Shown: in pieces, positions 51,201-60,001 of the stretch | How the letters are laid out: every line of letters starts with the position of its first letter | How positions within the stretch are numbered: position 1 is the first letter of the stretch | Source: Bacteroidetes bacterium UBA1312 | Lineage (GTDB): Bacteria > Bacteroidota > Bacteroidia > Chitinophagales > Chitinophagaceae | DNA: 64,000 nt | Direction of reading: 5' to 3' | NCBI GenBank assembly: GCA_002307135.1 | Contig: DBTQ01000023.1 | Coordinates: forward strand, 1-64,000 | Translations under genes and position numbers: made by a program | Notes under the pieces: model-generated | Seen by the model: only the letters and a program-made list of their open reading frames with translations | Database searches by the model: none | What the model was told of the DNA's origin: nothing

Positions 51201-51768
51201 TGGATTGTATCTTGTAAAATTAGCGGCAAGTAATAGTGTTGGAACAACCACACTTACAAAATCAAATTACATACGCGTTTGGGCGCTCCCTACAGTCACT
51301 ATTAGTGCATCAGGTACAATACTTACAGCTACAGGTACAGGTACAAGTTGGCAATGGTATAAAAATGGCATTCTGATACCCGGAGCAACAGCTATGAATT
51401 ATACAGCCACCAGTATTGGCGATTATACGGTAAAAGTAACCGATGCTCATGGCTGTACTGCGACATCCGCCATACATACTGTTACCAATACAGGACTAAG
51501 CAATGTTATACATGATGCAGGTTTTTCTATCTATCCAAACCCATCTACAGGAATAGTAACTATTAAAGCGAGTAATCTAACGGCGAAAGACATTACTGTA
51601 TCTTGTTACAATTCAGTTGGTGCACTTGTTGTAAGGGAGAACATAAAAGTAATAAACGGCACTATATCGAACAGTTTCAACTGGAGTGAATTACCCAAAG
51701 GGCTGTATGAAATAAAGATCAATACTAACGATGGGAAGCAAGTACACAGTAGCCTATTGTTGCAATAA
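48229..51768 (+). CDS. large secreted BNR/sortilin-like protein with PKD domains and T9SS sorting signal
   Basis: The 1179-residue protein has an N-terminal signal peptide, a VPS10/BNR beta-propeller built of repeated S-T-D-x-G-x-T-W units (for example YISTDNGVTW, WKSTDAAVTW, FISNDFGNTW, WRSTDGGVTW) over about residues 30-670, a first PKD domain (about 680-770), a jellyroll-like segment (about 775-940), a second PKD-type domain (about 945-1020), an Ig-like segment and a type IX C-terminal sorting domain (SIYPNPSTG, then LPKGLYEIKI). Such proteins are exported by the T9SS and anchored or released at the surface; they bind proteins or glycans or act as adhesins. No catalytic site is visible. 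Confidence 0.85.
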   Translation: MTHSKQYKSAWLLVYTMLLMLPSYAQPAIGSWTNTGPVNFPINASGQVNGLGRVSQIKFHPTKPNKMYAVSASGGLYISTDNGVTWVHTVGTEVLPQTSCSSVCIDYTNDSVIYLSTGDADYYGTGYGIWKSTNAGYTWAASHATIGTRMAVEILMDSTDHNSIVAATNDGIWKSTDAAVTWSVKKTPGAFTDMRAKPRSKKTLYAATATQFFISNDFGNTWTQITSGITLPTGNTGIRIGVTNADTNVVYLGTTKGNGVIFKSTDGGLNFTTMYNSTTQCLVCYDASPASGSQGNYNFDLNVNPQNANEVWLAAHCIWRSTDGGVTWSKRTNWYAEMHTDMHQVQWNPYNNTQVFDGNDGGVWMTSDTVGTYWKPRCDGVAATEIYHAAQSPISRQVISIGTQDNGELYYNSTWKTNRGGDWGSKCAFDFATASTVYYLTNGKRRSLVPMGSELSYNSPFTATNNSCIEFFPSMVNVAFLGKDSIWRSTDINTTSPTWTRINAGTEAIKDIASCRADSNIVYYVTNNNHLLRSDNALSASPTWTQYTTPAATNVATSLATNKNDANVVFLSCGASIYRSADKGITWTNITGSGLSGLNIRKIVHDNYSTNERLIVNAGSYVHSKNNTTTVWTNYTQNLPTVCNANDLMIYNDGTAASILRLSTYGRGVWECSINNNMTPIVDFSSDKQIICPGDTVHFYKSGYGIITTNAWTFAGGTPSSSSLDSPIVVYPSKGLYTVSYKATGPGGSDTVTKTSYIEVSDGATTPVAEGFEGATFPPSSWQLISNTGSQWVPTTTASGFGTSTKSIIYDNYNINAGGKHDIIIAPKVSLVGVATARLTFDLAYRPWNTSYPDSLMLQLSSDCGHSWTPIYIKTGTALGTTAASTTAGLFKPSATQWRTDTVSLNPYVGNNVMISFENIGYYGQAIYIDNVNIAMSPATKFGASDTAICAGSSITFTDSSANASFWNWTFAGGTPSTAATSAATINYPAPGLYLVKLAASNSVGTTTLTKSNYIRVWALPTVTISASGTILTATGTGTSWQWYKNGILIPGATAMNYTATSIGDYTVKVTDAHGCTATSAIHTVTNTGLSNVIHDAGFSIYPNPSTGIVTIKASNLTAKDITVSCYNSVGALVVRENIKVINGTISNSFNWSELPKGLYEIKINTNDGKQVHSSLLLQ

Positions 51769-51803
51769 AAACGAGTACAACCAATTTTAAAATTTCCAAC
51801 ACC

Positions 51804-51845
51804 AATTCATATAGCCCACGATTAAAATCGTGGGCTATATGAATT
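51804..51845. terminator. 19-bp perfect hairpin after the secreted-protein gene
   Basis: AATTCATATAGCCCACGAT (51804-51822), loop TAAA, and its exact complement (51827-51845). The core CCCACGATTAAAATCGTGGG is a dispersed hairpin commonly seen between Bacteroidota genes. It acts at least as an mRNA end structure; there is no T run. Confidence 0.65.
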
Positions 51846-51976
51846 AAATAAAGACTCAATAGCAAACATTCAAAGATCCTTATAAAACAAGGCTAACCAA
51901 ACAATAACAAACCCAATATGCTAAAGTGATATAGTTAATCGTTTTCATACACCGCTAATGATTAATTTTGAGCATA

Positions 51977-52417
51977 ATGAAAAAGCTACTATATATCGCT
52001 GTATGCATTACGGCAATGTCCTTCAGTACATGGCAATCAAATTTTCAGACAGCCCAACAACTGGCTAAAGATAAACACGAACTGATTTTATTGAATTTTT
52101 CCGGATCCGACTGGTGCGGCCCTTGTATTAGAATGCGAAAAGAAATATTTGAAAGCAACGAATTTTCAAATATGGCAGATGCCACGCTGATTCTTGTCAA
52201 CGCAGATTTTCCCCGCAATAAAAAAAATCAATTAGACAAACAACACAAAAAAGAAAATGAAGCACTGGCTGATAAATATAATCCCGGGGGTAAATTCCCG
52301 TTTACGGTTTTATTAAGCGCAGATGGTAAAATAATAAAGTCATGGGAAGGCTTACCTAAAGAAAATGCAGCACAATTTGCGTCGCAATTAAAAAATCTTT
52401 GCGATGCCAACAGATAA
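51977..52417 (+). CDS. periplasmic thioredoxin-like protein
   Basis: Starting at the ATG at 51977 (the longer frame opens with TTG), the 146-residue protein has a signal-like hydrophobic N-terminus and a thioredoxin fold with the active site GSDWCGPCIRM and a cis-proline segment (KFPFTVLLSADGK). It overlaps apbE by 14 bp and is the first gene of a four-gene redox cluster. It may reduce disulfides in, or help mature, the cysteine-rich protein two genes downstream. Confidence 0.85.
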   Translation: MKKLLYIAVCITAMSFSTWQSNFQTAQQLAKDKHELILLNFSGSDWCGPCIRMRKEIFESNEFSNMADATLILVNADFPRNKKNQLDKQHKKENEALADKYNPGGKFPFTVLLSADGKIIKSWEGLPKENAAQFASQLKNLCDANR

Positions 52418-53354
52418 CCCCAACAATCAACTATCAGAGTTTAAAAAAGTAGAAAGACTCATGGGGAACTCTTTCGAAATAACCGTGGTAGGCGATGATG
52501 AAACTTGGGCTCAAGACAAAATAAATATTGCCATTGCAGAAATTAAACGCATCGAAAAATTACTGACAACATACCATGAAAGCAGTCAAACCAATCAAAT
52601 AAATGCACATGCCGGCATTAGTGCAGTAAAAGTAGATAAAGAAGTATTTGATCTGATTCAGCGTTCACTGAAAATATCTGCCATTACAGATGGTGCATTC
52701 GACATTAGTTATGGATCTATTGACAAGCGACTTTGGAATTTCGACAAAACGATGAAAGCTTTACCTGATGAATTTACCGCACGTTCTATGGTTAAATTAA
52801 TTAATTATAGAAACGTAATCTTAAACCCTGAAAACTATAGTGTATTGCTAAAAGAAAAAGGGATGCGTATAGGATTTGGAGGTATCGGCAAAGGATATGC
52901 AGCCGAAATGGTAAAAGCATTACTCAAAAAAGAAGGCGTAAAAAGTGGCATTGTAAATGCTTCAGGAGACTTAACTACATGGGGTGTTCAGGCAAACAAT
53001 AAACCTTGGACTATAGGCATTGCTCACCCGGACAATGCAAATCTACCTTTCTCCTACATGAATATTACAGACATGGCCATAGCTACTTCCGGCAATTATG
53101 AAAAGTATGTAACTATTGATGGTAAGAAATATTCCCATACGATAAACCCCAAGACGGGATTACCTGTAACTGGCATCAAAAGCGTAACAGTTATTAGTCC
53201 AAATGCTGAAATAGCAGACGCAATGGCAACTCCGGTAACAATTATGGGTATTAAATCCGGGCTTAATCTAATCAACCAAATACATCATTTAGGATGTATC
53301 ATTATTGACGACAACAATAAAATTTATTCTTCAAAAAATATCAATTTAGCATGA
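52404..53354 (+). CDS. apbE: ApbE-family FAD:protein FMN transferase
   Basis: The 316-residue protein has the ApbE order of motifs: MGNSFEITV, LLTTYHESSQTNQIN, GAFDISYG, GIGKGYAAEM, VNASGDLTTWG and the C-terminal metal-binding KYSHTINPKTGLPV and ADAMAT. ApbE attaches FMN through a phosphoester to threonine in exported redox proteins. No signal peptide is evident in this start, unlike most family members; it may act in the cytosol or a start may lie further upstream in the overlapping gene. It overlaps the DUF4266 gene by 4 bp. Confidence 0.92.
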   Translation: MPTDNPNNQLSEFKKVERLMGNSFEITVVGDDETWAQDKINIAIAEIKRIEKLLTTYHESSQTNQINAHAGISAVKVDKEVFDLIQRSLKISAITDGAFDISYGSIDKRLWNFDKTMKALPDEFTARSMVKLINYRNVILNPENYSVLLKEKGMRIGFGGIGKGYAAEMVKALLKKEGVKSGIVNASGDLTTWGVQANNKPWTIGIAHPDNANLPFSYMNITDMAIATSGNYEKYVTIDGKKYSHTINPKTGLPVTGIKSVTVISPNAEIADAMATPVTIMGIKSGLNLINQIHHLGCIIIDDNNKIYSSKNINLA

Positions 53355-53587
53355 TCCCTCAAAAAATAAAAAAGAACTTAATCATTATGTTGTCCATTAT
53401 TACAACATCACTTTTGGCCTATTCATGTACGACAGTAAAAGAGTATCAAAAAAATAGATTAAATGATGGAGAAATGGGCTTAAGTAATCGAAAAATTGAA
53501 AAAACGGAATTAAGTTTTCAAGCATACAGAGAAGGTTCATCCGGTGCCAATGCAGGAAAAAGCGGTGGAGGTTGCGGTTGTAACTAA
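53351..53587 (+). CDS. DUF4266 lipoprotein with GGGCGCN tail
   Basis: The 78-residue protein has a lipoprotein signal (IIMLSIITTSLLAYSCTTV), a charged middle (NRLNDGEMGLSNRKIEKTELSFQ) and a flexible Ser/Gly tail, SSGANAGKSGGGCGCN. That tail is the hallmark of DUF4266. The GCGC ending could bind copper or another metal, or be modified. The SGAN motif resembles an ApbE acceptor sequence but lacks the acceptor threonine. It sits between apbE and the DUF3570 gene, an arrangement conserved in many Bacteroidota and Proteobacteria. Confidence 0.85.
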   Translation: MIPQKIKKNLIIMLSIITTSLLAYSCTTVKEYQKNRLNDGEMGLSNRKIEKTELSFQAYREGSSGANAGKSGGGCGCN

Positions 53588-53641
53588 GCTCATTAAATTA
53601 TTTAAGTCAACTTAAATATCTGATCATTTCAAAAAATAATA

Positions 53642-54832
53642 ATGAAGAAAATATTTTTAACTGCTGCAGGCTTAGTTACACTATTGCAGTCATTCGCTCA
53701 AAAAACAAAAGATAGCACCGGCTTCGAAAGCAGAAAACTCAAAATAGAAGAAGTAAATTTAGTATCAAGCTATTACACACAAGACGGAAATAATGCTGCT
53801 GTAACGGGCGGTATCGGATCCGAAAAACTAACTGATATAGCTAATGTATTTGATGTCAAACTAGCCATGTACGACAAAAAAATGCGGAAACATACTTTTG
53901 ATGCTGAGGTTGGTATTGATCATTATACATCTGCATCATCCGACATGATTGATCTGAAAGCAAACTCTTCTGCATCCCATTCCGATACACGTTTTTATCC
54001 CTCTTTAAATTGGAGTGTTGAAAATGATGCAAAAGGCAGAACAGTTGGTGCCGCATTATCTTTCTCTAATGAATTTGACTATAGATCATTTGGTGGAAAT
54101 ATTATTTTTTCTCAAAAAACCAAAAACCGAAACGGAGAGTTCACTGCTAAATTTCAAACCTATCTTGATCAGGTCAAATTAGTTGCACCTATTGAATTAA
54201 GAACTGGTGGCACACAAAGGCATTATGACTATCCTACCACTGCAAGAAATACATTTGCCGGCTCCATTTCCTATTCGCAAATAATCAATGAGCGCCTGCA
54301 AATTATGTTTTTAGCAGATATAGTACAACAACAAGGCTATTTAAGCTTACCATTTCACAGAGTGTATTTTAGTGATGCTACTGTACATCAGGAAAACCTG
54401 CCCAGCACACGCCTTAAAATACCCTTAGGCTTTAGAGCTAATTATTTTTTAGGTGACCGTTTTATTATTAGAAGTTATTATCGATTCTATACCGACGATT
54501 GGGGACTTACATCCCACACCGCCAATATTGAAGTGCCAATAAAATTAACACCATTTCTTTCGGTGAGTCCTTTTTATAGATATTACAGTCAATCGGCTAT
54601 TAAATATTTTGAAGCCTACGAAACACATACAGAACAAGACCAATTTTATACCAGCAATTATGACCTGTCTAAATTCACCAGCAATTTCTTTGGTGCAGGC
54701 ATTCGTTTTGCTCCTCCCAAAGGAGTATTAGGTGAAAAACATTTTAACATGATTGAATTAAGATACGGACATTATATTCGAAGCACTGGCTTGACCTCTG
54801 ACATTATATCCATCAATTTAAAGTTTAAATAA
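53642..54832 (+). CDS. DUF3570 outer-membrane barrel-like protein
   Basis: The 396-residue protein has a signal peptide (KKIFLTAAGLVTLLQSFAQ) and a mature chain rich in alternating aromatic strands ending in K-F-K, as expected of a beta-barrel. The sequence SSYYTQDGNNAAVTGGIGSEKLTD is the family's start and IDHYTSASSDMID its second conserved block. Such proteins always accompany apbE and DUF4266 genes. It may export or anchor the small cysteine-tailed lipoprotein, or form a channel for a redox step; function is unproven. Confidence 0.85.
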   Translation: MKKIFLTAAGLVTLLQSFAQKTKDSTGFESRKLKIEEVNLVSSYYTQDGNNAAVTGGIGSEKLTDIANVFDVKLAMYDKKMRKHTFDAEVGIDHYTSASSDMIDLKANSSASHSDTRFYPSLNWSVENDAKGRTVGAALSFSNEFDYRSFGGNIIFSQKTKNRNGEFTAKFQTYLDQVKLVAPIELRTGGTQRHYDYPTTARNTFAGSISYSQIINERLQIMFLADIVQQQGYLSLPFHRVYFSDATVHQENLPSTRLKIPLGFRANYFLGDRFIIRSYYRFYTDDWGLTSHTANIEVPIKLTPFLSVSPFYRYYSQSAIKYFEAYETHTEQDQFYTSNYDLSKFTSNFFGAGIRFAPPKGVLGEKHFNMIELRYGHYIRSTGLTSDIISINLKFK

Positions 54833-54888
54833 AAACGAAACTTGTAACCCCTTAAACTCAATATCAGCAAATCTGTTATTCTGTACCA

Positions 54889-54920
54889 TTGACTATTTGG
54901 CACAAAATTCTTTACATTTG
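54889..54920 (+). promoter_or_regulatory. frr promoter
   Basis: TTG at 54889-54891, a 21-base spacer and TACATTTG at 54913-54920 (TAnnTTTG consensus), 24 bases before the frr ATG. Confidence 0.5.
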
Positions 54921-54943
54921 CGTTTCGAAAAAATAGTAACAAA

Positions 54944-55507
54944 ATGAGTGATTCTATAGAAGAAATTATTAGTAATACTAGTCAGCAGATGAAAAAAGCG
55001 ATTAGCCATCTATCCGTGGAACTTTCGAGAGTACGTGCCGGTAAAGCAAACGTACAAATACTCGATGGCATCATGGTAGAATATTATGGCAATCCTACCC
55101 CACTTGCACAGGTAGCCAATATTACCACACCCGATGCACGTACACTACAACTACAACCTTGGGAAAAAAACATGCTGGGTGCTATAGAAAAAGCGATCAT
55201 TGCTTCTAACATAGGACTTAATCCATCTAATGATGGTAACTTTGTCCGTCTATTCTTACCACCACTTACAGAAGAACGTCGTAAAGAATTAGTAAAACGC
55301 GTAAATTCAGAAGGAGAAACAGCAAAAGTAGCCATACGCTCACTCCGCAGAGATGGTATCGAACAAATCAAGAAATTACAAAAAGATGGTTTGAGCGAAG
55401 ACATTGCAAAAGATGCGGAAGCACGCATACAAGCATCTACCGACAAGGAAATACTTGCTGTAGATAGCGTATGTAAAGACAAAGAAAAAGAAATAATGAC
55501 TGTATAA
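54944..55507 (+). CDS. frr: ribosome recycling factor
   Basis: The 187-residue protein is full length: HLSVELSRVRAGKAN, GNPTPLAQVANITTPDARTL, NPSNDGNFVRLFLPPLTEERRKELVK and the C-terminal helical arm. It splits post-termination ribosomes together with EF-G. Its usual neighbour pyrH is not present here; a promoter is found just upstream. Confidence 0.97.
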   Translation: MSDSIEEIISNTSQQMKKAISHLSVELSRVRAGKANVQILDGIMVEYYGNPTPLAQVANITTPDARTLQLQPWEKNMLGAIEKAIIASNIGLNPSNDGNFVRLFLPPLTEERRKELVKRVNSEGETAKVAIRSLRRDGIEQIKKLQKDGLSEDIAKDAEARIQASTDKEILAVDSVCKDKEKEIMTV

Positions 55508-55595
55508 CAACCACGCTATACAATGATATAGAGATCACATAAAGACAACCTGTTTTGTTTTTATGTGATTTGTTTTTTAAGTAAACTTTTACGCT

Positions 55596-56507
55596 ATGCT
55601 CAGCCATCAACAATTTCTGGATCAAATTGTATTGCTTTCCTCACTGCCCATTTATTTTTATATTATCCCGTTAGAAGTAGTGCTAAGCCATTTTAACGGT
55701 TGGAAATTTTACTCGTGGAAAGAAACCCTAATCAATATTTATTTAAACATAGTAAATGCAGGTATCAACCTATTGTTGATGGGATTTGCATTAATGGTAC
55801 TCATTTTTTTCTCGGGTTATAGTTTACATATAGACTGGAACCCTATTCTGTATTGGTTTATATTGTTTCTGTGTGAAGATTTTATGTTCTGGTTGGAGCA
55901 TTTTGTCGATCACAATGTCCGCCTGTTTTGGGCAGTACATGTTACCCATCATTCCTCCGAAGAATATAATCTCACCACTGGTTTCCGCTCCTCGGTGTTT
56001 ATGCCGCTTTACCGCTATCTTTATTTTATACCTGTAGTACTATTGAATTTTCGTCCGATAGACATACTGTTCATGTATGCCATCACACAAATCTATGGCA
56101 TACTGGTACATACACAACACTTCAAGAAATCACCGCGTTGGCTGGCTTATATTTTTGTCACTCCTGCCCATCATCGTGTACACCATGCCAGCAATATCCC
56201 ATATTTAGACAAGAATATGGGGATGGTTTTAATCATTTGGGATAGAATATTTGGAACCTTTGCAGATGAGCTTCCCGCAGAAAAGGTTCGTTATGGATTG
56301 ACCAAACAAGTAGCCAAACCTTATCATCCTACACACATCATTTTCCATGAATGGCAAGCCATAAGTCAAGATTTGAAAAAATCAAAACGCTGGAGCGATA
56401 GACTCCGCTACCTTTTTATGCCCCCGGGTTGGAGTCACGACGGGAGCACACAAACAGCCAAACAGTTGCAACAAAAAAATAGCGCTACCAAAGCTCATAA
56501 TGCATAA
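55596..56507 (+). CDS. sterol desaturase/fatty acid hydroxylase family membrane enzyme
   Basis: The 303-residue membrane protein has four hydrophobic segments and the di-iron histidine boxes of the family: HFVDH (about 107-111), HVTHHSSEEYN (about 120-130), and HHRVHH (about 195-200). It probably hydroxylates or desaturates a lipid. The typical Bacteroidota substrates are ornithine-lipid, sphingolipid or hopanoid-like molecules, but which one cannot be read. It stands 88 bases after frr. Confidence 0.88.
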   Translation: MLSHQQFLDQIVLLSSLPIYFYIIPLEVVLSHFNGWKFYSWKETLINIYLNIVNAGINLLLMGFALMVLIFFSGYSLHIDWNPILYWFILFLCEDFMFWLEHFVDHNVRLFWAVHVTHHSSEEYNLTTGFRSSVFMPLYRYLYFIPVVLLNFRPIDILFMYAITQIYGILVHTQHFKKSPRWLAYIFVTPAHHRVHHASNIPYLDKNMGMVLIIWDRIFGTFADELPAEKVRYGLTKQVAKPYHPTHIIFHEWQAISQDLKKSKRWSDRLRYLFMPPGWSHDGSTQTAKQLQQKNSATKAHNA

Positions 56508-56571
56508 TTGATAATAGATACTATAATATCTCATCATACTTATTATCTTGCAATCAAATTTTAGATATTTA

Positions 56572-57447
56572 ATGAAACGAAACCTCCTCTCTATAGCTCT
56601 ATTGTGCAGCTGCTTATGCGCAAATGCCCAATCAAGACCATTAAAACCTGAAACCCCGTTTAAAATATATGATACACATTCCGGAGAGCAAATATCGCTC
56701 AATGATTTGGTAGCGGATCTCGATAAAACAAAGGTTTTGTTTTTTGGTGAAGAGCATAATGATACAATCGGGCATATTCTGGAATTAAAAATCATGAAGC
56801 TACTTTCTGAAAAATATAGAGATCGGCTGACCTTTTCAATGGAAATGTTTGAAACAGACTGTCAGGTAGTTTTGGATGACTATTTAGGTGGGTTTATTGA
56901 CAAAGAAAGAATGCAAAAAGAGGCTCGGGCATGGAACAATTATAGTGATTACAGTCCAATGGTAGAATTTGCCAAAGCAGAAAACATTCCCATAATTGCG
57001 GCCAATGCACCACGCCGTTATGTAAATCTGCTCAGTAAAAGGGGACCCAAATCATTGGACAGTCTTAGTGACAATTCAAAACAATACTTTGCTCCAATGC
57101 CTAAAAAAATAAAAGCAGAAGGTCGTTATTACGAAAAATTTGTAGGCATACTAGGCGGAGCGGAAAACGTACACGGAACAAATATGTTTGCATCACAATG
57201 CCTCTGGGATGCCACAATGGCCAATAGCATTTACGAACATTACAGAGATCATAAGAAAGGATTTATTTACCATATATGTGGCCGCTTCCATAGTGATGAA
57301 GGATTGGGTACAGTGGCTCAGTTGCATAAAAAAAGTAAGAAACTAAACATTACAACAATCAGTTGTTTCCCAACCAGCAATTTTGAGCAACCTAATATGG
57401 AGCACTACCAGCAACTCGCAGACTATGTAATTTTAGTTCAAAAATAA
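56572..57447 (+). CDS. ChaN-like haem-binding/TraB-fold lipoprotein-type protein
   Basis: The ATG at 56572 gives a signal peptide (KRNLLSIALLCSCLCANAQ). The 291-residue protein has VLFFGEEHNDTIGHILELKIMKLL, FSMEMFETDCQVVLDDYL, PIIAANAPRRYVNLLSK and IYHICGRFHSDEG, the conserved blocks of the ChaN/DUF399 family (GE-x-H and R-Y/H-x near the end). ChaN binds stacked haem and may be an iron carrier; related proteins of the TIKI superfamily are metalloproteases. Its cysteine residues in the signal might allow lipid anchoring. Confidence 0.85.
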   Translation: MKRNLLSIALLCSCLCANAQSRPLKPETPFKIYDTHSGEQISLNDLVADLDKTKVLFFGEEHNDTIGHILELKIMKLLSEKYRDRLTFSMEMFETDCQVVLDDYLGGFIDKERMQKEARAWNNYSDYSPMVEFAKAENIPIIAANAPRRYVNLLSKRGPKSLDSLSDNSKQYFAPMPKKIKAEGRYYEKFVGILGGAENVHGTNMFASQCLWDATMANSIYEHYRDHKKGFIYHICGRFHSDEGLGTVAQLHKKSKKLNITTISCFPTSNFEQPNMEHYQQLADYVILVQK

Positions 57448-57501
57448 GCACACAATTTATTACATCAGATCGGCAACAACAATCAAAATAATATTCATCA
57501 T

Positions 57502-57540
57502 AAAAAAGTCCTGCACAATATACAGTGCAGGACTTTTTTT
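57502..57540. terminator. bidirectional terminator between the convergent ChaN-like and protease genes
   Basis: AAAAAAGTCCTGCAC (57502-57516) and GTGCAGGACTTTTTT (57525-57539) form a 15-bp stem with T runs on both strands. Confidence 0.9.
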
Positions 57541-57566
57541 ACTCATGACCAATTAAAACCAAATTC

Positions 57567-59735
57567 TTATTTAGCATCCATATCTTCTAAAATGTTCACC
57601 GTTTCTGAGATATACATATCTTTTTTAAGCAATCTTAGCCAATCTGTATTACGTTTAATAGTAGTGCTATCTGTATTAATTCTTCCGGCATCTTCCTTCA
57701 GATTTGTAATATCCAGCAAGGTTACTTTTTTATCCAGTTCTTCTATCTTTTTAGCCAACAACGTCGCAGCTTCTTGATCCTTGCGGAATTTCTTTTCATT
57801 AAGCGAAACGGTATTATCTTCTTCCAATTGTTTCAAACGTTTAGAGCTTTCAGACACCGCATCAAATAATGGATTAGTAGAAACTCTTTTTTTGCTTAAC
57901 GCTTTTAGTTTTGCCACATCAACTGGTTTTGAATAGGGCAAATAATTAGCCGGTTTAATTTCATCCCAACCCAATGCGACCTTATCCTTGCGCTCCCCTA
58001 TTTCTATTTCACTATAGATATCCGGTAATATAACATCAGGAGTCACACCTTTTAATTGAGTTGATCCTCCATTAATACGGTAAAATTTTTGAATGGTCAA
58101 TTTGAAGGCTCCCAAAGAAGGTTCTCCTTTATTTTCCATCTTCAAACGGATTACAGGATCTATTACATCATCAAGCACGACTTGTTTCTGTACCGTTCCT
58201 TTACCAAACGTAGGGCTACCAACAATCACAGCTCGTTTGTAATCTTGCATTGCAGCTGCAAGTATCTCAGATGCAGAGGCACTGCCTTGATTTACCATTA
58301 TAGCAAACGGTCCATCATAGACAATACCGTCATTACTTCGATTACTTAGTATCATTGGATTAGACTTGCTCGCCTTTACTTGTACAATAGGCCCACGGTT
58401 GACAAACAACCCCGCCATATCCACTACATCATTAAGAGAACCACCACCATTATAACGTAAATCAAGAATAATACCTTTGACTCCTGCATTTTTCAATTTA
58501 GCGACTTCTTTACCTACATCATCAGCACTTCTTCTACCATCTGCACTATTGAAATTAGAATAAAATTCGTTTAAATAAATATAACCAATAGGCCCTTTTG
58601 AGGTATTAATTAATGCCGACTTTGCAAAGGTTTCTTCCAACGTCACTTTGCCACGGATAATCGGTATCACTTTTATAGAACCATCTGTACGTCTTACAGT
58701 CAAACGAACCTCCGTACCTTTGTCGCCACGAATTTTTTGTACAACCTCATCGACTTCATAGCCCTGTATATCTTCAGGTTCAGCTGCTGCCTGCCCGATT
58801 TTAATAATTTCATCACCCGCTTTTAAATCACCTTGTTTCCAACAAGGACTTCCGGTAACAATAGATGCAATCTTTACTTTACCATCTTCTTCTTTGAGCT
58901 GTGCGCCAATACCATAAAATTCTCCAGACATTTGAACATCAAAATCTTTCTTTTGTTTTGGAGGGAAAAAATCACTGTGCGGGTCTTCACTAAGTGTAAT
59001 TGCATTGATATAAGAAGCAAAGCGCTCATCTGCAGTTACCTTCTTAAGACGAGTAAAATATTTCTGCAAATTAGTATCCACTTTCCCACGTGCATCTTTT
59101 TCAAGCGTTACGTCATCCTTCCATACAAACGAAGCAGTGTCAATAGTCACAGTAGCCGTATCTTTTCTTGCCTTGCGATCTTCTTGTGCTTTTTTAAGAT
59201 CGACAAATTTTGCCAACACCCTATATTTGACATAAAGCAACCAACGTTCCTTCAACTCTTTTTCATTGGCAGCAAAATCTATCTTATCACCACTCAACTG
59301 AATTTTTTCATTACCATCAAAAGTAAATGGATGTTTGATTATTTCTTTAAAATAGGCTTCCGTTTGTGCTGTTCTTTTGGTGAAAATTTGATTATAGGCA
59401 TTATAGAATTCAAAGCTTGTATTTTTGATTTCATCATCAATCTGATAACGATATTTGCCTAATGCTTTAATATCTTCTTGTGTAAATATTTTTTTCTCAA
59501 AATCAGTTGATTCAATTAATTTATTAAATACTTTATTTGAAAAAGAATCATCTAATGGGCGGGGCGAAAAATGAGCACCATCAATTACTTCCATTACTGC
59601 ATTCAGTGTTAGCGCCTTTCGCTGGTCGCTACCCGACGAAACATCTTGATTTATATACTTAAAAGAGAAAAAAGCAGCGAGAGCGGCAATAATCAACAGA
59701 GGGATGCCTATTTTGTACTTCATGAAACGCAACAT
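57567..59735 (-). CDS. C-terminal processing protease (S41, Prc/Tsp type)
   Basis: The 722-residue periplasmic protease starts with a membrane-anchor/signal segment (IGIPLLIIAALAAFFSFKYI), followed by the long N-terminal Tsp helical domain, a PDZ domain (about 265-360: EFYGIGAQLKEEDGKVKIASI) and the S41 catalytic domain with YIYLNEFYS, GIILDLRYNGGGSLNDVV and NQGSASASEILAAAMQDYKRAV (catalytic serine in GSAS-A-S-E; lysine in PTFGKGTVQ). Prc-type enzymes trim the C-termini of periplasmic proteins and regulate peptidoglycan enzymes. The size fits the Bacteroidota Tsp subfamily. Confidence 0.93.
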   Translation of the reverse strand: MLRFMKYKIGIPLLIIAALAAFFSFKYINQDVSSGSDQRKALTLNAVMEVIDGAHFSPRPLDDSFSNKVFNKLIESTDFEKKIFTQEDIKALGKYRYQIDDEIKNTSFEFYNAYNQIFTKRTAQTEAYFKEIIKHPFTFDGNEKIQLSGDKIDFAANEKELKERWLLYVKYRVLAKFVDLKKAQEDRKARKDTATVTIDTASFVWKDDVTLEKDARGKVDTNLQKYFTRLKKVTADERFASYINAITLSEDPHSDFFPPKQKKDFDVQMSGEFYGIGAQLKEEDGKVKIASIVTGSPCWKQGDLKAGDEIIKIGQAAAEPEDIQGYEVDEVVQKIRGDKGTEVRLTVRRTDGSIKVIPIIRGKVTLEETFAKSALINTSKGPIGYIYLNEFYSNFNSADGRRSADDVGKEVAKLKNAGVKGIILDLRYNGGGSLNDVVDMAGLFVNRGPIVQVKASKSNPMILSNRSNDGIVYDGPFAIMVNQGSASASEILAAAMQDYKRAVIVGSPTFGKGTVQKQVVLDDVIDPVIRLKMENKGEPSLGAFKLTIQKFYRINGGSTQLKGVTPDVILPDIYSEIEIGERKDKVALGWDEIKPANYLPYSKPVDVAKLKALSKKRVSTNPLFDAVSESSKRLKQLEEDNTVSLNEKKFRKDQEAATLLAKKIEELDKKVTLLDITNLKEDAGRINTDSTTIKRNTDWLRLLKKDMYISETVNILEDMDAK

Positions 59736-60001
59736 AAACCTTATTAAAAATGGGAGTTAGATAGCAAATGTAATTGTTTTGTAATTATGACCATTATAGA
59801 TTGTGATAAAAGAATGTGAATTGGAAATTACCGAAAAAGTACTGCCGATCAATTTGTTTCAGCCGCCCGAATGAAGTAATACCCTGTTCAAAACTGATTG
59901 TTTGACAAAGTAAATCATAAAAAAAACTTAATATACTATACCCAATGATGCTAAACACAAATAATTGCCTGTAAATTTACCATCGGAAAAATAGACGAGC
60001 A

